A stretch of 51,657 bases of DNA from Candidatus Omnitrophota bacterium (lineage in GTDB: Bacteria; Hinthialibacterota; Hinthialibacteria; Hinthialibacterales; JAKPRU01): NCBI GenBank assembly GCA_029570205.1, contig JAKQSI010000010.1, forward strand, positions 1 to 51,657. The letters run 5' to 3'. The notes beneath the pieces are model-generated. The model did no database searches, was not told the origin of the DNA, and saw only the letters and a program-made list of their open reading frames with translations. The translations under genes were made by a program, and so were the position numbers. Within the stretch, counting starts at the first letter, position 1; each line of letters starts with the position of its first letter. This document shows positions 33,579-41,896 of this stretch, piece by piece.

Positions 33579-35504
33579 ATGCCCAGGAAGAAGAAACAGG
33601 AGGAATCCGCCGCCATTGCAGGGCCGGAGAAGGGCGATTTTATTGCGCCGCCGCCGACGGATGATGAGGACCTGGAGCAGGATGTGGAGGCCACGCTTCC
33701 TCAACAGGAAGAGTTCTGGCGGCCGCCGGTCCGTTTCGGCTCCGTGCCCGTTGAAAAGGAACCACTGGGCTGGGACCGGCGCAAGGCATTCCGCAAACTG
33801 TTCCCCAGGGTTGCATTGCCGTTCCAGGTCGTCGAGCGTGTCGCATTCGGCCATCCCGATCTCGAACCCAACCGTCTTTTCTGGGGCGATAACCTGCATG
33901 TTATGCGGCAACTGCCGAGCGAGAGTATCGACCTGATCTATATCGACCCGCCTTTCTTCTCCGGGCGGCAATACAACGTCATCTTCGGTGACCAGAATGA
34001 ACTCCGTTCCTTTTCCGACATCTGGGAAGGTGGAATGCCCGGATACCTGATCTGGTTCAACGCCCGCCTCTTCGAAATGAGACGCCTGCTGAAAAAGACG
34101 GGAAGCATCTATGTCCACCTGGACTGGCACGCCGTGCATTATGTGAAAGTGGAGATGGACAGGATTTTTGGCGCAGACTGTTTTAGAAATGAGGTAATTT
34201 GGTATTACTACAATAAAATGCATGATCGGCGAAAACGTTTATTGCCACGTGCTCATGATAGTATTCTCGTTTATGGGAAAACTTCGACGGCGAAGTTCAA
34301 TCAAGTGGACATTCCACTAGACGAACCGGTGAGGCGGCTCGCTCGTAAGAAGGTCGATGGAAAGGCCGTTAATGCCAAGGATGAAGAAGGAAATCTTATT
34401 TATATTACAAAAGATACACGGGCACTTGACGACATCTGGCGTATTTCGATGCTCCAACCTGCGGACAAGACATACAGAATCGGGTACCCAACTGAGAAGC
34501 CCCCAAAGCTCCTGGAATTCGCTATTCAAATATCTTCTGATGAAGGAGATATGATTGCGGACTTTTTTTGTGGAGGCGGAGTCACTCCTTTTATGGCGCA
34601 GCGGCTGGGTCGGCGGTGGATTGCATGTGACCAGTCGCGTGTGGCGGTGGCGATCACGGCAGACCGGCTGACACGGCAGGTGGAGGAACAGATCGGCAGA
34701 CTGTTCCCGGTGCCGGACTTCACGATTGAGCATTGGGGTGTGTATGAGGCAAAACAGTTATCTGAAACGCCACCCGATCAATTCCGCGCCTTTGTGTTGA
34801 AATGCTACGGCGCAGTCGAACAAACCTCCCCCCGTTCACGGGGGGAGCGAGGGGGGGCACAGGCAAGCCATACCGCAATTCACGGCTATAAAGGCGCAAT
34901 CCCGATCTGGGTGGGCGAGCCGAGTCCCAGGAAAGCGGTGTCGGCAAAAGACGTGGAAGAATTCGCTAACGCCCTGCGCAAGACGTTACGCTATCAGCAA
35001 GACAACCTGCGCGAGGGGACCATGCTCGCCTGGGCGTTCCGACAGGATGCCCTGGACGCCGCCGACCGCCTGCGCAGGTCCGAACGCACGGACCTGAACT
35101 TCGTTCGGCTGGACATGATCCGCATTGACTCTCCGCAATTCCGCCAGCATGTGGCGACGCTCTCCACCACCCACGCAGACTACGAGAACTTTTTGACCTT
35201 TGTACAGCCACCGAGAATTGAGGTCCTCTATAAGAGGATCGCGCCTCTGACCTGGAGTTTCGACGTCAGCGACACGGTGATCCTGAATCCCGGAGCAAAG
35301 ATCATCAATGTGCAATGGGATTTCGATTACGGCAAACGGTTTTCCAGCACGCCGGGGTATTCGTTTGTGCGCGGCAGCAAGAAAGAGCCGCAGTTGCAGG
35401 CGCAATACAAGTTTGCATCGCCGGGCAAGAAACGGGTGGCCTGCAAGGTTCAGGACGACATGGGCGGTGAGGGCCTGTGGTCGGCGGAGATTAAGGTAGA
35501 ATAA
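33579..35504 (+). CDS. Type III-like (beta-class) DNA methyltransferase, Mod subunit, with C-terminal PKD-like domain
   Basis: A 641-aa methyltransferase. Motif IV IDPPFFSG (Asp123-Phe126) precedes motif I DFFCGGG (328-334), the beta order typical of type III Mod and related N6-adenine or N4-cytosine enzymes. The target-recognition region between them (about 34180-34570) is more AT-rich than its flanks. Residues about 416-425 are encoded by a palindromic repeat (34826-34847). The C terminus (about 570-641) looks like a PKD-type beta sandwich: NVQWDFDYG, then YKFASPGKKRVACKVQDDMG. Asp/Glu-rich disordered N terminus. It is the first gene of the defence block, with Res partners at 36208-38572 and the MntA/HepT pair in between. 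Specificity unknown. Confidence 0.87.
   Translation: MPRKKKQEESAAIAGPEKGDFIAPPPTDDEDLEQDVEATLPQQEEFWRPPVRFGSVPVEKEPLGWDRRKAFRKLFPRVALPFQVVERVAFGHPDLEPNRLFWGDNLHVMRQLPSESIDLIYIDPPFFSGRQYNVIFGDQNELRSFSDIWEGGMPGYLIWFNARLFEMRRLLKKTGSIYVHLDWHAVHYVKVEMDRIFGADCFRNEVIWYYYNKMHDRRKRLLPRAHDSILVYGKTSTAKFNQVDIPLDEPVRRLARKKVDGKAVNAKDEEGNLIYITKDTRALDDIWRISMLQPADKTYRIGYPTEKPPKLLEFAIQISSDEGDMIADFFCGGGVTPFMAQRLGRRWIACDQSRVAVAITADRLTRQVEEQIGRLFPVPDFTIEHWGVYEAKQLSETPPDQFRAFVLKCYGAVEQTSPRSRGERGGAQASHTAIHGYKGAIPIWVGEPSPRKAVSAKDVEEFANALRKTLRYQQDNLREGTMLAWAFRQDALDAADRLRRSERTDLNFVRLDMIRIDSPQFRQHVATLSTTHADYENFLTFVQPPRIEVLYKRIAPLTWSFDVSDTVILNPGAKIINVQWDFDYGKRFSSTPGYSFVRGSKKEPQLQAQYKFASPGKKRVACKVQDDMGGEGLWSAEIKVE
34826..34847. 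repeat. Palindromic repeat inside the methyltransferase coding sequence
   Basis: CTCCCCCC-6nt-GGGGGGAG, a perfect 8-bp stem, is followed by CGAGGGGGGGC. This is a common intergenic repeat word, yet here it is in frame and adds about 14 residues (TSPRSRGERGGAQ) without a stop. Confidence 0.65.
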
Positions 35505-35512
35505 GAAAACGG

Positions 35513-35531
35513 CACGGGCGTCCCGCCCGTG
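35513..35531. repeat. Palindromic intergenic repeat after the methyltransferase
   Basis: CACGGGCGTCCCGCCCGTG, the exact reverse complement of 1288-1306. It sits between the methyltransferase stop and the SD of the MntA gene. Confidence 0.6.
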
Positions 35532-35549
35532 ATTCCAGGAGACAACGCC

Positions 35550-35852
35550 ATGAATCCTCAAGTGCAGATTGACCCAGACGCTCTGGCGGAGTTCTGCCGC
35601 AAATGGCGGATTCGCGAACTATCCATTTTCGGTTCGGCGCTGCGGGATGATTTCGGACCCGAAAGCGATCTGGATTTCCTGGTCAGTTTCGAGCCGGGAG
35701 CAAAGTGGAGCCTTCTTGACATCGTAGATATGAAAGACGAACTCGAAGCCCGTTACGGACGCCCGGTTGATCTGATCGAGAAGGAGGCATTGAGAAATCC
35801 CTGGAGAAAACGTGAAATCCTGGGAACGCGCAAGGTGATCTATGCAGCCTGA
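35550..35852 (+). CDS. mntA: MNT nucleotidyltransferase antitoxin (MntA-like)
   Basis: A 100-aa minimal nucleotidyltransferase. GSALRDDFGPESDLD fits GSx10DxD exactly, the active site that in characterised MntA antitoxins adds AMP to a Tyr of the HEPN partner. The body is the short MNT fold ending GRPVDLIEKEAL. AGGAG 8 nt before ATG 35550 sets the start; an earlier in-frame start is less likely. The last 11 nt overlap the HEPN gene, so the pair is translationally coupled, as in type VII toxin-antitoxin modules. Its position inside a restriction-modification block suggests defence or stabilisation of the block. Confidence 0.87.
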   Translation: MNPQVQIDPDALAEFCRKWRIRELSIFGSALRDDFGPESDLDFLVSFEPGAKWSLLDIVDMKDELEARYGRPVDLIEKEALRNPWRKREILGTRKVIYAA

Positions 35853-36207
35853 CCACAAAGACATGGCGCGCCTCTGGGATATGTTGGACGCTGCGCGGGC
35901 GGCTGTCGAATTCACTCAAAATCTGCGATTTGAGTCTTTTGTCGCAGACCGGAAAACGCGCAACGCCGTGGAACGCGCTCTGGAGATTATGGGGGAAGCG
36001 GCACGAAATGTGTCTCAGGAAACACGAGAAAACTATCCGGATATTCCCTGGAGCTCCATCATCGGCCTCCGAAACGTCATTGCTCACGAATACGGCGAGA
36101 TTCTGTATGAAAACCTCTGGATAGTCTGCATCAACAAACTGCCGCCCCTGATCGAACGCCTTGTCGGGATTGGGGCCGACACGACTCCCCCCGAAGAGGA
36201 GCAATAA
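35842..36207 (+). CDS. hepT: HEPN ribonuclease toxin (HepT-like, DUF86)
   Basis: A 121-aa all-helical HEPN protein. The RNase motif RNVIAHEY fits Rx4HxY of HepT toxins, with the Tyr that MntA adenylylates. Preceding landmarks are RNAVERALEIMGEAARNVS and IPWSSIIGLRN. Known HepT toxins cleave tRNA or mRNA as dimers. It overlaps mntA by 11 nt. The GTG start of the Res helicase follows its stop directly (TAAGTG), so all these genes are probably one transcript. Confidence 0.88.
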   Translation: MQPDHKDMARLWDMLDAARAAVEFTQNLRFESFVADRKTRNAVERALEIMGEAARNVSQETRENYPDIPWSSIIGLRNVIAHEYGEILYENLWIVCINKLPPLIERLVGIGADTTPPEEEQ

Positions 36208-38232
36208 GTGTTCAATCGCTTTGCACAATATGAAAACGAATTCCGCGACTGGCGACGGGATGGAATGCCGGGGCTGAAAGAGGATTCGTACAAGTATATC
36301 GAGTTCCTTTCGTCGCCGGATGATGACCAGGAAGCACGGGAAGGCACGCTCTGGCCGCATCAATGGGAATCATTTCTGCGGGTTGTGTATGCCTACGAGA
36401 TTCTGGGAAAGACGGAAATCGGGGCCGATGGAGTGCTGCTCAACGTCGTGACAGGCGGCGGCAAGACAGCGATTATCGCGGCGATCATCGCCTGGCTCCG
36501 CGTTGCCCACAATGTTCAGAAATTCGTTATGCTCTGCCCGAACCTGATTGTCCGCGACCGCCTGGAAGAGGATTTCGAACGCGGGAAGGTGTTCAAGGAC
36601 CGTGATCTGCTGCCGGATTGGGCACATTCGGGGCCGGATGATTTTATTCTGACAACCCTGGGCAGCAGCAAGGAAGGCGGTTGGCCGAGTCTGCTCAGCG
36701 CGAGTGTTGTACTCGGCAACATCCATCAGTTCTACCAGAGCAACAAGAGCGGAAAGAGCAACCTATCGGCCCTGATGAACGGGCCGGAGTTCGCGCTGTT
36801 CAACGATGAAGCGCATAACTCGCCTGCGCCGGAGTACGATGCCACATTGCAGCGGATGCGGGAAAAGATTGTCCTGCGGATAGATACGACGGCGACGCCT
36901 GACCGCGCCGACGGCCAATCCCCCGACAGCGATATGATCTACGAATACAGCGTAACTGACGCCCTGGCAGACGGAATCATCAAGACGCCGGTGGTTTATC
37001 AGCCCGACATCAGGACGGTGCAACTCACATACACCGATGCGCGCACCGGGGAGCAGCGCAAGGTTGAAGAAATCGACTGGGATGAAGTGGACCGGCTCGG
37101 TCTGAACGCGACGCAATGGGTAACCGACGACGAGCCGATGCGTCAACAGATGGCGATAGCGCTTCGCCGACTTGAGGAACAGGAACGACGTGCAAAGGGA
37201 CGATACCAGCCGATTCTGTTTGTCGTTGCCGTCTGCAAACTGGACGCCGAAAAGGCCGCACAAACCCTGAATAAGTATTTCAAGGTAAAAACATTACTCT
37301 TAACCGAGGACAGTGACGAGCAAGACCGACAGAAAGCCCGCGAACTCGGCAAGGAAAAAAAGGCCGGGAAGCCTTACAAGGCAGTTGTCAGCGTCCTGAT
37401 GCTGCGGGAAGGTTGGGACGTGCCGGAAGTGGGTGTCATCCTCCTGTTGCGCAAGTTCGGCAGCAGAGTGTACGGCCAGCAGGTAATCGGGCGCGGTTTG
37501 CGCCGCGTCCGCGTAGCCGGTGTCGAGGCGACGGAACCGCAAATCTGCGCCATCGTAGATCATCCCAAATTGGAGCACCAATGGCTTTGGGATATCTTCA
37601 ACGCCAGGAGACGCGAGAACGTGCTGATCGACGATCTTTTCGACGAAACGGAGGATCTTCCAGCACCACCTCCCAAACAGGAGCTTGTGAAACCGGAACT
37701 GGTAATTGATGTTCCGCCAGTCGATCCTTCTTTCCGTGATGATGGGGAATTTGATTTGGGCGAATTCGCTCCACCTCCCGAACCGCTTAAGAATTGGCGG
37801 GAAGCGTTGGACGCTATCGAATACGATCCGACCGCAGTCGAGATCACAAAAGTGAATCTATCGGGAGTCGTAGGGCAGGAGTTGGGGGGACAGGGCTGGA
37901 GAACCATCTATTCCGCTCCCGATCAGAACAGTCCCCCCGGCCCAATCGCCCAAGTATCGGATCAGGCATTGCATGAGGCAATCAAAGAGAGGTTGCTGGA
38001 GATGGCCGAGACTCTTGCGGTGGAAGCCGGCTGCTCGTCTCTTTTCAAGGGTTCTGTCTATAGCGCGCTTCTCCACCACGTGCGAGCCAAGTTCCTTGCC
38101 GATCCCAATGGCGGATTCGCCTATGCCGAACGCAGAGAACTCGATTATGTATGGAAAATGCTGCCGCAGGTACAGGCTAAGGTCGGAGCCGTTCCGGGGC
38201 TGATCGCGGGGGTAATCGAAGATGGCGATTAG
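36208..38232 (+). CDS. Type III restriction Res-like SF2 helicase/translocase, without nuclease domain
   Basis: A 674-aa DEAD/DEAH-family protein. Walker A VVTGGGKTA, motif II FNDEAHNS, motif III TATP, motif V region LMLREGWDVPEV and motif VI QVIGRGLRR are all present. In type III systems Res hydrolyses ATP to communicate along DNA and carries a C-terminal PD-(D/E)XK nuclease. Here the chain ends soon after a helical region, and the nuclease is a separate ORF overlapping by 11 nt in the +1 frame. The GTG start at 36208 is chosen because it abuts the HEPN stop and begins the homology. Acidic linker (DDLFDETEDLPAPPP) near residue 475. Confidence 0.87.
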   Translation: MFNRFAQYENEFRDWRRDGMPGLKEDSYKYIEFLSSPDDDQEAREGTLWPHQWESFLRVVYAYEILGKTEIGADGVLLNVVTGGGKTAIIAAIIAWLRVAHNVQKFVMLCPNLIVRDRLEEDFERGKVFKDRDLLPDWAHSGPDDFILTTLGSSKEGGWPSLLSASVVLGNIHQFYQSNKSGKSNLSALMNGPEFALFNDEAHNSPAPEYDATLQRMREKIVLRIDTTATPDRADGQSPDSDMIYEYSVTDALADGIIKTPVVYQPDIRTVQLTYTDARTGEQRKVEEIDWDEVDRLGLNATQWVTDDEPMRQQMAIALRRLEEQERRAKGRYQPILFVVAVCKLDAEKAAQTLNKYFKVKTLLLTEDSDEQDRQKARELGKEKKAGKPYKAVVSVLMLREGWDVPEVGVILLLRKFGSRVYGQQVIGRGLRRVRVAGVEATEPQICAIVDHPKLEHQWLWDIFNARRRENVLIDDLFDETEDLPAPPPKQELVKPELVIDVPPVDPSFRDDGEFDLGEFAPPPEPLKNWREALDAIEYDPTAVEITKVNLSGVVGQELGGQGWRTIYSAPDQNSPPGPIAQVSDQALHEAIKERLLEMAETLAVEAGCSSLFKGSVYSALLHHVRAKFLADPNGGFAYAERRELDYVWKMLPQVQAKVGAVPGLIAGVIEDGD

Positions 38233-38572
38233 CAATCACGGCAACTACGAGAATCCCAAGAAAAGCCCCTGGAACTTTGAAAAGTACCAAAGCGATCTCG
38301 AACGCCGCATGATGGATCGGCTCGAACGCGATCCCCATGTAGTTAAATGGGTGAAGCGGCACGGAATTACCATACCTTGGATTGATAATCAAAAACATCA
38401 ACGTCGCTATGTGCCGGATTTCTTTGTCGAATACGAAGACGGCAGAAGGGTTATTGTTGAGGTCAAAGATCCCAGCCGTATCGACTCAAATGATGTACAA
38501 CGCAAACGAAAAGCAGCGGAGATCTGGTGCAAACAACGAAAGATGGAATATGTTATTGCCACGATGGGATGA
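38222..38572 (+). CDS. Stand-alone PD-(D/E)XK nuclease (split Res subunit)
   Basis: A 116-aa protein. RYVPDFFVEYEDGRRVIVEVKDP contains the PD-(D/E)XK signature (Asp in PDF, Glu-Val-Lys after 13 residues), as in type III Res C-terminal nuclease domains and TnsA-like enzymes. The N terminus is short and basic. It overlaps the helicase gene by 11 nt in a different frame; a frameshift splitting an ancestral Res is one explanation, but the ATG within GATGGCGATTAG makes coupled reinitiation equally likely. Expected to cleave DNA with the helicase and unmodified sites recognised via Mod. The PfkB kinase gene follows 42 bp later. Confidence 0.8.
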   Translation: MAISNHGNYENPKKSPWNFEKYQSDLERRMMDRLERDPHVVKWVKRHGITIPWIDNQKHQRRYVPDFFVEYEDGRRVIVEVKDPSRIDSNDVQRKRKAAEIWCKQRKMEYVIATMG

Positions 38573-38614
38573 CTTGATTCAGTAAAACCACAATACGGAA
38601 CAGAGGGATCTAGC

Positions 38615-39649
38615 ATGGACCGAAGAAGACTGGAGGCGCTGCTTGACGGATTTACGCAGCGGAAAATCGTTGTCGTGGGCGACTTTTTCCTGGACAAGTA
38701 CCTGGAAGTCGACCCGAAACTGACGGAGAAATCCCTGGAAACCGGCAAAGACGCCTACCAGGTCGTCGGCAAACGATGCCAGCCGGGAGCAGCAGGAACC
38801 GTGATGAGCAATCTTGTGGCGCTTCAGGTGGGTCGTCTGGCCGCGGTCGGGATTATCGGCGATGACGGGGAAGGATATGAATTGACAAAAGCGCTCACCC
38901 GGATGGGAGTGGATATCCGCCATTTAATCCGGTCGAAAGACCGATTCACCCCAACCTACACCAAACCGATGCTCCAATTGCCGGGCGGGGAAGAGGAAAT
39001 GAACCGCCAAGACATCAAAAATCGAACCTGTCTGCCGGAAGACCTGGAATCGGAGATCATGGAGCATATTAAAGAAGCCGTGGCCGATGCGGACGGAGTC
39101 ATCATTGTCGATCAGGTGCAGGAACGAAACTGCGGAGTGGTTACGGATCGGGTGCGTGAGTTACTTGCCGAGCTTGCGGACACGAATCGCGAGAAGATTT
39201 TTTTTGCGGATTCGCGTGTGCGAATCGGTGAGTTCCGGCGCGTGATAGTAAAACCGAATCGGTATGAAACCGCCGCCGCGGTAGGAATCGAGGAGAATCC
39301 GACTTCCGAACGGGCACGGGAGGCGGCAATGACCCTGGCGCAGCGCACGGGGCGGCCTGTGTTTATGACCATGGACAAATCCGGCATCATTGTGGCGGAG
39401 AGCGACCGGACCTGGAGTGTTCCCGCTGTTCGGGTGGAGGGTCCTATCGACATTGTGGGAGCAGGAGACAGCGCCACAGCCGGAGCGGTTTCGGCGTTGG
39501 TTTCCGGCGCATCTCTCACCGAAGCGGCCGCAGTCGGTTGCCTGGTGGCCTCCGTCACCATTCGCCAGCTGGGAACCACCGGGACCGCCAGTCCACAACA
39601 GGTCATGGAGGCATTCAAGGGAACCGGGGATCTGTATGCGAATATATAA
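38615..39649 (+). CDS. PfkB-family sugar kinase, HldE/RfaE kinase-domain-like
   Basis: A 344-aa ribokinase-fold enzyme. The N terminus (KIVVVGDFFLDKYLEVDP) resembles heptose-7-phosphate kinase. The C-terminal PfkB signature is DIVGAGDSATAGAVSALVSG, with GAGD providing the catalytic Asp and anion hole. VKPNRYE is the second conserved block. There is no fused nucleotidyltransferase, unlike bifunctional HldE. With a HAD phosphatase upstream (32590) and two epimerases downstream on the other strand, a sugar-activation pathway for envelope glycans is plausible. Substrate unproven. A good intrinsic terminator follows (39658-39691). Confidence 0.85.
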   Translation: MDRRRLEALLDGFTQRKIVVVGDFFLDKYLEVDPKLTEKSLETGKDAYQVVGKRCQPGAAGTVMSNLVALQVGRLAAVGIIGDDGEGYELTKALTRMGVDIRHLIRSKDRFTPTYTKPMLQLPGGEEEMNRQDIKNRTCLPEDLESEIMEHIKEAVADADGVIIVDQVQERNCGVVTDRVRELLAELADTNREKIFFADSRVRIGEFRRVIVKPNRYETAAAVGIEENPTSERAREAAMTLAQRTGRPVFMTMDKSGIIVAESDRTWSVPAVRVEGPIDIVGAGDSATAGAVSALVSGASLTEAAAVGCLVASVTIRQLGTTGTASPQQVMEAFKGTGDLYANI

Positions 39650-39657
39650 ATATGAGG

Positions 39658-39691
39658 AATGGCAGGCATGGAGGCCTGTCCCGCCATTTTT
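39658..39691 (+). terminator. Intrinsic terminator after the PfkB kinase
   Basis: Outer stem AATGGC (39658-39663) with GCCATT (39683-39688), inner stem AGGC/GCCT, then a run of T to 39691. The sequence also belongs to the palindromic repeat families of this genome. Confidence 0.55.
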
Positions 39692-39703
39692 GCGTGGTGG
39701 GAG

Positions 39704-40702
39704 TCAGGCGTCTCTGCCTGACGGCCAACGCCGGGCAAACCAGGACCAGGTTATCGGCAGGCCGTATTCAATGGGAGTCAACTCCGAAAGCCCTAACAGA
39801 TGCCGCGCATGACGCATGTCGCACCGGACACGCTGGATTTCACCCGGAGGTGCGGGAACAAACTCAACCGGAAAATCCAGGCCGGATACTTTCCGGAGCC
39901 GCTCGACTAACTGAAGAATGCTGATCGATTCACCGCTGCCGATTTGAAATATCTCGCCGGGCGCATGAGGGGACTCCAGACTGGAAACAATGGCCTGTGC
40001 GATATCACCCGCCCACACAAAATCGCGTGTCTGTGAACCGTCGCCATAAATCTCAACAGGTTCCCCGTTCAGTATCCGACTAATCCATTTTGCTACAACG
40101 CTCGATTTCCGCCCCGAATAAGGACCATACACATTCGCAAAACGCAGACAAACGGTTTCTAATTCCATTGACCTCCAATACGCGGAGGCCAATGCTTCCA
40201 GACACAACTTCCCTGCGCCATACGGGGAAACAGGCGTGACACAAAACGGCCCGTAATCGGAATTGTTCGGCTCACCGGCCGCTGCGTTAGAGGATGCCAG
40301 GACTACACGCCGAACCTGTTTTTTGCGCGCGGCTTCCAGGACATTCAATGTACCCAGGGCATTCACACGGATACTTTCAGCGGGATTCTGTATGGAGGTA
40401 TGAACTCCGGTCGATGCGGCTAAATGAACCACAGAATCGCACCCCTTCGTCGCGTGTTTCACACAATCCGTGTCGCAGATATCACCGGAAATTATATCCA
40501 GTCGATCTTTCTCGATGCCCCGTCTTTCACCCGGAAACTCCTCATCAAGAAGGCAGGCAAGGTCCTCCCGGCGTCCCACGGATTCGTTGTCGAGAATACG
40601 GAGAGACCAGTCCGGGTATTTCCGCAGCGCCAGGCGGATCAGGCGCAGACCGATAAATCCCAAACCGCCGGTAATCAAGATTGTAACGGATGGTTTTTTC
40701 AT
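39704..40702 (-). CDS. NAD-dependent nucleotide-sugar epimerase/dehydratase (extended SDR)
   Basis: A 332-aa extended short-chain dehydrogenase. TGGLGFIG near residue 11 binds NAD, and the catalytic Tyr and Lys lie in SPYGAGK with Ser in VLASSNAAAG. FANVYGPYSG and GDGSQTRDFVWAGD are hallmarks of UDP-glucose 4-epimerase, WbpP and similar enzymes. Exact sugar unknown. It lies 9 bp downstream of the SQD1-like gene and is probably cotranscribed. The last codons (WPSGRDA) and stop overlap a GTCAGGC...GCCTGAC palindromic repeat, so the C terminus may have been remodelled. Confidence 0.85.
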   Translation of the reverse strand: MKKPSVTILITGGLGFIGLRLIRLALRKYPDWSLRILDNESVGRREDLACLLDEEFPGERRGIEKDRLDIISGDICDTDCVKHATKGCDSVVHLAASTGVHTSIQNPAESIRVNALGTLNVLEAARKKQVRRVVLASSNAAAGEPNNSDYGPFCVTPVSPYGAGKLCLEALASAYWRSMELETVCLRFANVYGPYSGRKSSVVAKWISRILNGEPVEIYGDGSQTRDFVWAGDIAQAIVSSLESPHAPGEIFQIGSGESISILQLVERLRKVSGLDFPVEFVPAPPGEIQRVRCDMRHARHLLGLSELTPIEYGLPITWSWFARRWPSGRDA

Positions 40703-40711
40703 ATCCGTCTG

Positions 40712-41896
40712 TCAGGTTAAGTAGCTGCTCTTCCGTCGGCTGCCATCCCAGCGGATATCCGGGTCCAGGGCCTCCTCGCGAACAAGAATGCGATCCTTGT
40801 ATTTCAGGAGATCCTGTAGCGTAATGCGAATCTCCTGTTCGATATCGTGGGTGGGTTTGTAGCCGAGATCAAGAAGGTGCCTATGGTCCGGATTATAGTA
40901 ATGTTCTTCCATTTCAATTCGGGGATTCTCAATGTGGCGGATGCCGGCCTGCAATCCGATATCGGCGGCGGCTCGTTTCACTTTCTCCGCGAGTTCGGAG
41001 ACATTATAGAGTTCTTCAAACTGATTAAAGACCCGGTATTCACCCTTTGCGGGGGGATTCTCTACCGCGAGGGTGAGGCATTGCATGGAATCGCGCAGGG
41101 GCAGGAATCCCCGACGCTGCCCGCCCTTGCCGAACGGCGTCAACGGTTTGCCGGCAACGGCCTGGGCACAATATCGATTGATGACGGTGCCGAAACATTG
41201 ATCGAAATCGAAACGGGTAACAAGACGCTCATCCTCCGCCATCTTGTCGATCCGTGTTCCGAACACCACGCCTTGCATGACATCGGTTGAACACAATTTC
41301 CAGAACTTGCAGGCCATCATGATGTTGTTGGAGTCATGGACCTTGGACTGGTGATACCAGCTGCCCGCCTGTCGGGGAAATGGGAGTCGATCCTTTCGTC
41401 CACGGTACTCGATTTCAAAGAACCCTTCGGGGATATCCACATTCGGGGTTCCGTATTCGCCCATGGTTCCCAGCTTGACTAGATGCGCTTCCGGGCAGCA
41501 GTCCCGCATCGCGAACAACAGATTCAGTGTCCCGCCGATATTGTTGCATTGCGCAAATACCGCGTGATGAACATCCAACATGCTGTACGGAGCGGAGGGC
41601 ATTTCGCCCAGGTGAACAATGGCCTCCGGCTGGAATGATTTCAGAAAGTTCAAGACAAAATCATAGTCCCGAAGGTCGCCCTTTCGGAAAATGAGGTTTC
41701 TGCCGTATATTTCACGGAACGCGGCGAGACGTTCAGTCATTCGCCGGATCGGTGTTACAGATTGCGATCCCATCTCCGCCACCCAATCGCGCCTTAGAAA
41801 TAAGTCGATCCCGGCAACCTCATGGCCGCGCAGGATTAAATGCTGGGCAAGCGCCCATCCCAGATATCCGTCTACTCCGGCGATCAATACACGCAT
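40712..41896 (-). CDS. UDP-sulfoquinovose synthase-like (SQD1/Agl3) NAD-dependent epimerase
   Basis: A 394-aa extended SDR when started at ATG 41896 (AAGGAT 9 nt upstream, followed by RVLIAGVDGYLGWALAQHL); 23 upstream residues are not family-like. Blocks matching SQD1 include SWYHQSKVHDSNNI with catalytic Tyr and Lys, QGVVFGTRIDKM, FDFDQCFGTVINRYCAQAVA and GKPLTPFGKGGQRRGFLPLRD. SQD1 makes UDP-sulfoquinovose from UDP-glucose and sulfite for sulfolipid or, in archaea, N-glycans. Whether sulfite is used here is not shown. No sulfoquinovosyltransferase is adjacent. Pairs with the epimerase 9 bp downstream. Confidence 0.83.
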   Translation of the reverse strand: MRVLIAGVDGYLGWALAQHLILRGHEVAGIDLFLRRDWVAEMGSQSVTPIRRMTERLAAFREIYGRNLIFRKGDLRDYDFVLNFLKSFQPEAIVHLGEMPSAPYSMLDVHHAVFAQCNNIGGTLNLLFAMRDCCPEAHLVKLGTMGEYGTPNVDIPEGFFEIEYRGRKDRLPFPRQAGSWYHQSKVHDSNNIMMACKFWKLCSTDVMQGVVFGTRIDKMAEDERLVTRFDFDQCFGTVINRYCAQAVAGKPLTPFGKGGQRRGFLPLRDSMQCLTLAVENPPAKGEYRVFNQFEELYNVSELAEKVKRAAADIGLQAGIRHIENPRIEMEEHYYNPDHRHLLDLGYKPTHDIEQEIRITLQDLLKYKDRILVREEALDPDIRWDGSRRKSSYLT

